Part shown: one piece after another, positions 59,757 through 64,000 of the stretch | Layout: the number at the start of each line of letters is the position of its first letter | Position numbering within the stretch: the first letter of the stretch is position 1 | Notes under the pieces: model-generated | Databases searched by the model: none | What the model was told of the DNA's origin: nothing | Seen by the model: only the letters and a program-made list of their open reading frames with translations | Program-made: the position numbers and the translations under genes | NCBI RefSeq assembly: GCF_034432235.1 | Contig: NZ_DAOUCJ010000075.1 | Location: 1-64,000 of the forward strand | DNA from: Thermoflexus sp. | Lineage (GTDB): Bacteria; Chloroflexota; Anaerolineae; Thermoflexales; Thermoflexaceae | Reading direction: 5' to 3' | DNA length: 64,000 nucleotides

Positions 59757-61151
59757 TCACCCCGAGGCCGAAGGGGCTGGCGTCAGCCCCAGGGCCTTTC
59801 GGATCCGATCCCCTTCGGCCGAAGGGATTTTCCCCTCGATGACCAGGGCATCCAGCAAAGCGGTGAGGGTGGCAACCGCATGGACCCGATACCCGGCGGC
59901 CTCCAGCTCCTGCCGCCCGCCCTGCTCTCGATCCACCAGAACCACAATGTCGGTGACCCGTAAGCCCGCCTCCTCCAGCGCTTGGATCACCTCTCGCTTG
60001 CTGGCCCCGGTAGTCAGCACATCGTCCAGGACCACCACGGTCTCCCCAGGCCGGAAGTCCCCCTCGATCCGCTGGGCGGTTCCGTAGGTCTTCGCCTCCT
60101 TCCGCGGATACAGCAGAGGACGCCCGGTCCGGATCGCCACCGCGGTCCCGATCGGCAAGGCAGCGTAGGGAATGGCCGCCAGGCGATCGAACGTGAGGCG
60201 CTCCAGAAGGGCCGCATACATTCCAGCCACCCTCTCCAGCAATTGGGGAAAGGCCACCAGCCGACGCAGATCCAGATAGATCGGGGAGCGCTGGCCCGAC
60301 TTGAGGACGAACTCCCCGAAACGGATGCACCCGGTTTCATACAGCCACCGGGCCAGGGTGCGGGCGACAGCGGAAGGAGAGGACGCCCCCTGCAGGCGCT
60401 CGAGGAGGGATCGGGCCGCTGCGCCCGGGTCCGCCGCCTCCAGGATCTCCCGGGAGACGGCGATCAGCGCCGGGGGACCGGCGAGGATCCGCACGGTTTC
60501 CGGATCCCCCCCTTGAGGCCCAACCCCCGGGATCAGGAACCAGCGATCGGGGGCCATACGGCGAAGGGCAGCCAGGGCCCCCGGAGCCGTCGCCCCGACC
60601 ACAAAGCCGATCCGCTCGCTCCCAGGCCAGCTCTGGACCTGACGGGCCAGGGCCTGATAGAAGGGCTCCCCCCCAACCTGCAGCTCCTGCACGGCCTCCG
60701 CGCCCGGGTTCGAGGTCCGAATCAGAAAGAAGATCCCCCGGCCCTCCCGGCTCAGGAATGGGCGCAACACCTCCGGGCCCAGGAAAGGGCTCAGCGTCAC
60801 CGCGTCCGCTCGCAGGACATCGAAAGCAAACTGGGCATAGGCCTCGGCGGTCCACCCGATATCCCCGAACTTCCCATCCAGGATCACCGGGATCTCCGGC
60901 GGGATCGCCGCCCGAACCGCCCGCAGGGTCTCCAAACCGGAGGGGCCCAGCGCCAGGTAGAAGGCCAGGTTGGGCTTGTAGGCCGCAGCGACCTCCGCCG
61001 TGGTCTCAATCACCCAGCGCAGGAAGGCCAGGGCCGGATCCGGATGCCAGCGCGCCCATTCCGGGAGGCGCGCCGACACCGGATCCAGGCCCACGCACAG
61101 GCCCAGCCGGGCTGGCCCGGTCCGCGCGCGCAATCGGTCGAAGAACTCCAT
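59757..61151 (-). CDS. pyrFE: fused orotidine-5'-phosphate decarboxylase / orotate phosphoribosyltransferase
   Basis: 464 aa from the ATG at 61151, with GGAGGATC upstream. Residues 1-265 are a type-2 OMP decarboxylase ('LGLCVGLDPVSARLPEW', 'AYKPNLAFYLALG', catalytic 'PVILDGKFGDIGWTAEAYAQ', 'FLIRTSNPGAEAVQEL', 'WFLIPGVGPQGGDPE'). Residues 270-464 are a PRTase ('GEFVLKSGQRSPIYLDLRRL', 'YPRKEAKTYGTAQRIEGDF', PRPP loop 'VVVLDDVLTTGASKREVI'). Together they convert orotate to UMP. The order is decarboxylase-transferase, opposite to animal UMP synthase. Confidence 0.96.
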   Translation of the reverse strand: MEFFDRLRARTGPARLGLCVGLDPVSARLPEWARWHPDPALAFLRWVIETTAEVAAAYKPNLAFYLALGPSGLETLRAVRAAIPPEIPVILDGKFGDIGWTAEAYAQFAFDVLRADAVTLSPFLGPEVLRPFLSREGRGIFFLIRTSNPGAEAVQELQVGGEPFYQALARQVQSWPGSERIGFVVGATAPGALAALRRMAPDRWFLIPGVGPQGGDPETVRILAGPPALIAVSREILEAADPGAAARSLLERLQGASSPSAVARTLARWLYETGCIRFGEFVLKSGQRSPIYLDLRRLVAFPQLLERVAGMYAALLERLTFDRLAAIPYAALPIGTAVAIRTGRPLLYPRKEAKTYGTAQRIEGDFRPGETVVVLDDVLTTGASKREVIQALEEAGLRVTDIVVLVDREQGGRQELEAAGYRVHAVATLTALLDALVIEGKIPSAEGDRIRKALGLTPAPSASG

Positions 61152-61166
61152 GGCCGATCCTCCAGC

Positions 61167-62162
61167 TCATGCCTTGCCCAGCACGGCGGCCAGCAGGGCC
61201 ATCCGGATGTAGAGGCCGTTGGCCACCTGGCGGAAGTAGGCCGCCCGCGGATCCCGATCCACCGCCGGGTCGATCTCCCCCACCCGGGGGAGCGGATGCA
61301 TCACGATCATCCGCTCCTTGGCCCGCTTCATCAGCTCCGGCGTGATCACATAATAGTTCTTCACCTGCTCATAGGCGTTGAGGTCGGTGAAACGCTCCTT
61401 CTGCACCCGGGTCACATAGAGCACATCCACGTCTTCGATCACATCGGCCACATCGTAGGTCTCATACACCGGGATCCCCTTCGCCCGGACCTCATTCATC
61501 AGGTCCAGCGGCAGCCGCAGGATCTCCGGCGACACGAAGGACAGCCGCACGTCATACATGGTGAGCAGCTTGGTCAGGGAGTGCACCGTGCGCCCGAAGC
61601 GGAGGTCCCCCACCATGGCGATGTGCAGGCCGTCGATGCGGCCCAGCTCCTCCTGGATGGTGAAGAGGTCGAGCAGGGCCTGGGTGGGATGCTCGCCGAT
61701 GCCGTCGCCGGCGTTGATCACCGGGACCTCCGCCACATCGGCGGCGATCTTCGCTGCGCCCACCTCGGGGTGGCGCAGGACGATCACGTCGGAATACTGC
61801 TCCAGGGTTTTAATGGTGTCGGGGAGGGATTCCCCTTTCGCTACGGAGGAGAACTGGACGCCCTGGGTGATGGGGATGACCGCCCCGCCCAGGCGCTCCA
61901 TCGCGGCGATGAAGGAGGAGCTGGTGCGGGTGCTGGGCTCGTAGAAGACACAGGCCATCACATAGCCCTTGAGGAGATCGCAGGCGCCCACGCGGCGGAC
62001 CAGCTCCCGCATCTCCTCGGCGATGTCGAAGAGGTAGGCCAGGTTCTCCCGGTTGAACTGGGAGACAGAGAGGATATCCTGCATGTAGAAGCCGTTGTTC
62101 GGGTTCACCGGCTCCCGCGAAGCGACGCCATCGAACTGGAACAGGCGCGGTCGGCTCACCAT
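61167..62162 (-). CDS. pyrB: aspartate carbamoyltransferase catalytic subunit PyrB
   Basis: 331 aa from the ATG at 62162, with AAGGAGGTG upstream. Carbamoyl-phosphate site 'VFYEPSTRTSSSFIAAMERLGG', 'DGIGEHPTQALLDLFTIQEE', 'IAMVGDLRFGRTVHSLTKLL', 'VLYVTRVQKERF', 'MIVMHPLPRVGEIDPAVDRDPRAAYFRQVANGLYIRMALL' region near the end. A 20-residue N-terminal extension ('RPRLFQFDGVASREPVNPNN') is present. No pyrI regulatory subunit accompanies it. It starts 62 bp after pyrC. Confidence 0.97.
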   Translation of the reverse strand: MVSRPRLFQFDGVASREPVNPNNGFYMQDILSVSQFNRENLAYLFDIAEEMRELVRRVGACDLLKGYVMACVFYEPSTRTSSSFIAAMERLGGAVIPITQGVQFSSVAKGESLPDTIKTLEQYSDVIVLRHPEVGAAKIAADVAEVPVINAGDGIGEHPTQALLDLFTIQEELGRIDGLHIAMVGDLRFGRTVHSLTKLLTMYDVRLSFVSPEILRLPLDLMNEVRAKGIPVYETYDVADVIEDVDVLYVTRVQKERFTDLNAYEQVKNYYVITPELMKRAKERMIVMHPLPRVGEIDPAVDRDPRAAYFRQVANGLYIRMALLAAVLGKA

Positions 62163-62224
62163 CGTTCACCTCCTTGCGGATCGTTTTCGCGGCGGCATCA
62201 TCGCCGCTGCAATAATGGATCGGG

Positions 62225-63295
62225 TCAACAGGATGGATCGGCGAACAGCACCCGCCCCGAGCCGGGGGGCGCGCGGACCTCTCCGTCCTCGAAGGCCACC
62301 CGTCCCTCCAGGAGGGTGCGGCGCACCCGGGCTCGCACTGTCATCCCCTCGAAGGGCGTCCATCCACATCGGGTGAAAAGGCCCTCCCGGGAGATCGTCC
62401 AGGGCCCGCCCCATTCGATCTCCACCCACGTCTCCGGTGGCTCCAGCAGGCCATAGACCCGCCGCGGGCCGGTAGCGGTGAGGCGGACGACCTCCTCCAG
62501 GGACAGGCGGCCTTCGACGACGGCGGTAAGCATCAATGGCAGCATCGTCTCCAGGCCCGGCACCCCGGGGGGAGGGTGGGGACTCTGCTTTTCCTCGATG
62601 GTATGCGGGGCGTGATCGGTCGCCACCGCATCGATCACCGGCAGGTTGGCCCAGAGGGCTTCCTGATCGGCCCGGGTGGCCAGCGGCGGTCGCATCAGAC
62701 CGAACGGGCCGAGGCGGGGCAAATCGGCCTCCGTCAGGAACAGGTGGTGCGGCGTGACCTCACATGTGACCGGAAGGCCCCGCTCCTTCGCCCGGCGGAT
62801 GAGGAGGATCTCCTCCCGCCGGCTGACATGACAGAAATGGACCGGCTGGCGGAACAGGGCGGCCAACCCCAATACCATCGCCACGGTCCGCCCCTCCGCG
62901 TGGACCGCGATGGGGCGGTGGCCGGGCCAGGCCTCGAAATGGCGCAGGATCGCGGCAAGGCTTTCCAGCCGAAGAGGGCCGTAAGTCGCATCCAGATAAA
63001 GCTTCAGCCCGGCAGCCTGGGGGGCTAAGGCCGCAGCGACCTCGGGGTTCTCCGGCGTGCCGCCGACAAAGAGGCCCACCTCGCAGCGCGCCCCCGCCCG
63101 AGCGCGCTGCACAGCTTCCTGGAAGGCCGCGGGATCCGTAAGGGGCGGGCGGGTGTTGGGCATGGCCAGCACCGTCACCACCCCGCCGGCCAGCGCCGCC
63201 GCCGTCCCGCTGGCGAAATCCTCTTTATGGGTCTCCCCTGGCTCCCGCAGGTGCACATGGATGTCCGCCGCTCCAGGCAGACGGATGGTGGTCAT
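62225..63295 (-). CDS. pyrC: dihydroorotase PyrC (CAD-like, short form)
   Basis: 356 aa from the ATG at 63295. Zn ligands in 'AADIHVHLREPGETHKEDFASG', 'AMPNTRPPLTD', carboxylated Lys in 'AGLKLYLDATYGPLRLE', 'VHFCHVSRREEILLI', 'CEVTPHHLFL' and 'DAVATDHAPHTIEEKQ'. It resembles the dihydroorotase domain of CAD proteins. It is first in the operon, downstream of an intrinsic terminator. The ribosome binding site and ATG lie in an inverted repeat. Confidence 0.95.
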   Translation of the reverse strand: MTTIRLPGAADIHVHLREPGETHKEDFASGTAAALAGGVVTVLAMPNTRPPLTDPAAFQEAVQRARAGARCEVGLFVGGTPENPEVAAALAPQAAGLKLYLDATYGPLRLESLAAILRHFEAWPGHRPIAVHAEGRTVAMVLGLAALFRQPVHFCHVSRREEILLIRRAKERGLPVTCEVTPHHLFLTEADLPRLGPFGLMRPPLATRADQEALWANLPVIDAVATDHAPHTIEEKQSPHPPPGVPGLETMLPLMLTAVVEGRLSLEEVVRLTATGPRRVYGLLEPPETWVEIEWGGPWTISREGLFTRCGWTPFEGMTVRARVRRTLLEGRVAFEDGEVRAPPGSGRVLFADPSC

Positions 63296-63315
63296 GCGGA
63301 GGGCCCTCCCGCATG
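63284..63315 (-). promoter_or_regulatory. inverted repeat covering the pyrC ribosome binding site and start codon
   Basis: Arms ATGCGG(A)GGG and CCCTCCCGCAT at about 63294-63314 pair the GGGAGG ribosome binding site and the pyrC ATG with upstream bases (one unpaired G). Translation of pyrC could be limited when this hairpin forms. Confidence 0.45.
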
Positions 63316-63325
63316 GCGGCTATAT

Positions 63326-63362
63326 AAAAAAAGCACCGGGAGCGAGATCGCCTTCCCGGTGC
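63326..63362 (-). terminator. intrinsic terminator (attenuator) in the pyr operon leader
   Basis: A 9-bp stem GCACCGGGA / TCCCGGTGC with a 12-nt loop, followed on the minus strand by seven Ts (63326-63332). It ends 30 bp before the pyrC ATG and downstream of a promoter at 63468-63496, so it interrupts the leader rather than ending a gene. A competing pairing with 63370-63379 (GCAC plus CGG, 3-nt bulge) could act as antiterminator. Confidence 0.75.
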
Positions 63363-63377
63363 CTGAAAAGCACAACC

Positions 63378-63411
63378 GGCGCCCCACCGATGAGGGCATC
63401 GGCGGAGCGCC
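63378..63411 (-). promoter_or_regulatory. upstream leader stem of the pyr attenuator
   Basis: A 15-bp stem with two G-U wobbles and a 4-nt loop (63378-63392 with 63397-63411) in the pyr leader. Its 3' strand abuts the proposed antiterminator, so folding of this stem would favour the terminator. No PyrR anti-antiterminator consensus was recognised. Confidence 0.5.
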
Positions 63412-63467
63412 AGAGCTCGTGTATTGAAGGAAGAGTCGAACCGATTCCCGGCCCATGCCGGGGTTCT

Positions 63468-63496
63468 ATGTTGCCACAAGCGGGAGAATTTGTCAA
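63468..63496 (-). promoter_or_regulatory. promoter of the pyr operon
   Basis: On the minus strand a consensus TTGACA (63491-63496), a 17-bp spacer and CAACAT (63468-63473, retaining the two key A/T positions). Transcription would start near 63461, giving a leader of about 165 nt before pyrC. Confidence 0.6.
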
Positions 63497-63584
63497 ACTG
63501 ATCAGGAGAGCTTTCCCAATTTCCCGGGCCTGAAAGGCGGTGGGGGTTGGAAAGGACCCGGAGACGGAAAGGCGGGAGGCGACG

Positions 63585-64000
63585 ATGTCCCACCCACGCT
63601 GGCTGCGCTTGCGAGAGGAAATGAACCGGGAAGGGATCGAACTTCTGGCCCTGGTCCCCGGCGCCAATCTGTTCTACGTGACCGGCCTCTCTTTCCATCG
63701 GATGGAGCGCCCCATCGTGGCGCTGTTTCCCCTGGATGGCGATCCCGTATTGATCCTCCCGGCCTTCGAGATCGAGAAGGCCCGGCAGGCGCCGATCCCA
63801 TGGCGCCTGTTCCCTTACACCGACGAGGAAGGGCCCGCACGGGCTTTCCAGGCGGCGGCGGCAGCCGTGGGCCAGCGCGGACGTCCCATCGCCGTGGAAA
63901 CCCTGGGGATGCGCGTGCTGGAATGGTCCATGCTCGCCCACGTCTTTTCCTCCCCCGAACCGATCGCGGCGGAGCCGTTGCTGGCCCGGCTGCGGATGGT
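63585..64000 (+). CDS. M24-family peptidase (Xaa-Pro dipeptidase-like), 5' part
   Basis: 138 codons to the right edge, from the ATG at 63585 with GGGAGG upstream. The N-terminal creatinase/prolidase domain is visible: 'RLREEMNREGIELLALVPGANLFYVTGLSFH' and 'RPIVALFPLDGDPVLILPAFEIEKA', then 'GRPIAVETLGMRVLEWSML'. The metal-binding catalytic domain lies beyond the window. It is divergent from the pyr operon. Confidence 0.88.
   Translation, partial: MSHPRWLRLREEMNREGIELLALVPGANLFYVTGLSFHRMERPIVALFPLDGDPVLILPAFEIEKARQAPIPWRLFPYTDEEGPARAFQAAAAAVGQRGRPIAVETLGMRVLEWSMLAHVFSSPEPIAAEPLLARLRM

Noticed and set aside
59812..59828. 16-bp palindrome CCCTTCGGCCGAAGGG
   Set aside because: It lies within the pyrFE coding region, has no loop-forming spacer and is likely codon-driven.
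63425..63450. GGTTCGAC on the minus strand resembling a tRNA T-loop
   Set aside because: The flanking bases do not form a T-stem, and no acceptor, D or anticodon arm is present.
63298..63454. Leader peptide frame of about 53 codons in the pyr leader, overlapping the pyrC start
   Set aside because: It has no ribosome binding site, and open frames this long are common by chance at this GC content. Kept only as a possibility for translation-coupled attenuation.

Overview
The window is GC-rich chromosomal DNA packed with short-spaced operons. Most starts have GGAGG-type ribosome binding sites, and many proteins carry lipobox signal peptides. The gene set (WD40-type lipoproteins, a C5-pathway haem operon with a HemQ-type protein, a fused PyrF-PyrE, a split pyruvate-dehydrogenase-type E1, and an N-terminally truncated-style MacB exporter) suggests a Chloroflexota bacterium, probably a thermophile near Thermoflexia/Anaerolineae. 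That placement is inferred from gene content; no rRNA gene is present to confirm it.

Layout. 1-4.1 kb: a fragment of an unknown gene and two beta-propeller lipoproteins, one split by a frameshift. 4.4-11.9 kb, all minus strand: a YceI-like lipoprotein, a methyltransferase that has lost its SAM-binding motif, a MacB-like ATPase/permease/membrane-fusion exporter, a sensor kinase and a membrane PDZ protein. 12.1-13.2 kb: a decaying patch with a frameshifted WGR-domain gene and a VapBC-type pair whose toxin is frameshifted. It separates the kinase from a PhoB-type response regulator at 13.4-14.1 kb. 14.1-17.3 kb: a Fur-family repressor followed by a Zn/Mn ABC importer, with a 23-bp palindrome in front. 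17.5-20.7 kb: recN, a zinc-finger membrane protein and a DUF92 protein. 20.8-24.8 kb, plus strand: a sulfite-oxidase-fold protein, metE and lipA. 25.4-31.5 kb, plus strand: a three-gene ABC-2 exporter, a DUF21/CBS protein, rph, a lipoprotein and a small Cys-rich protein. 31.6-35.1 kb: pdhA-pdhB-pdhC on the minus strand. 35.3-36.7 kb: an MBL-fold protein and a TPR lipoprotein.

36.7-47.3 kb is a ten-gene minus-strand haem operon, hemA-hemC-hemD-hemB-hemQ-radical SAM-hemL-hemE-hemY-hemH, behind a good sigma-70-like promoter. It can take glutamyl-tRNA to coproporphyrinogen and then, through HemY/HemH/HemQ, along the coproporphyrin route to haem. An AhbD/NirJ-like radical SAM protein is embedded in it. 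Divergently, ade (47.7-49.4 kb) has a strongly structured leader, and ppc (49.5-52.2 kb) converges on it at a shared terminator. 52.6-55.9 kb holds a solitary NarL-type kinase, a membrane protein, a methyltransferase and a 53-codon gene. 55.9-58.6 kb is grpE-dnaJ-prmA. 58.7-63.3 kb is the pyrimidine operon pyrC-pyrB-pyrFE-pyrD, with an intrinsic terminator in its leader just before pyrC. A divergent M24-peptidase-like gene runs off the right edge.

The most noteworthy non-gene signals are: a set of 28-bp palindromes (two in intergenic gaps inside operons, one inside a kinase gene), the pyr leader attenuator, a tandem 11-bp repeat resembling a Pho box, an orphan terminator next to an anti-Shine-Dalgarno stretch, and a cluster of frameshifts and deletions confined to 2-13 kb.
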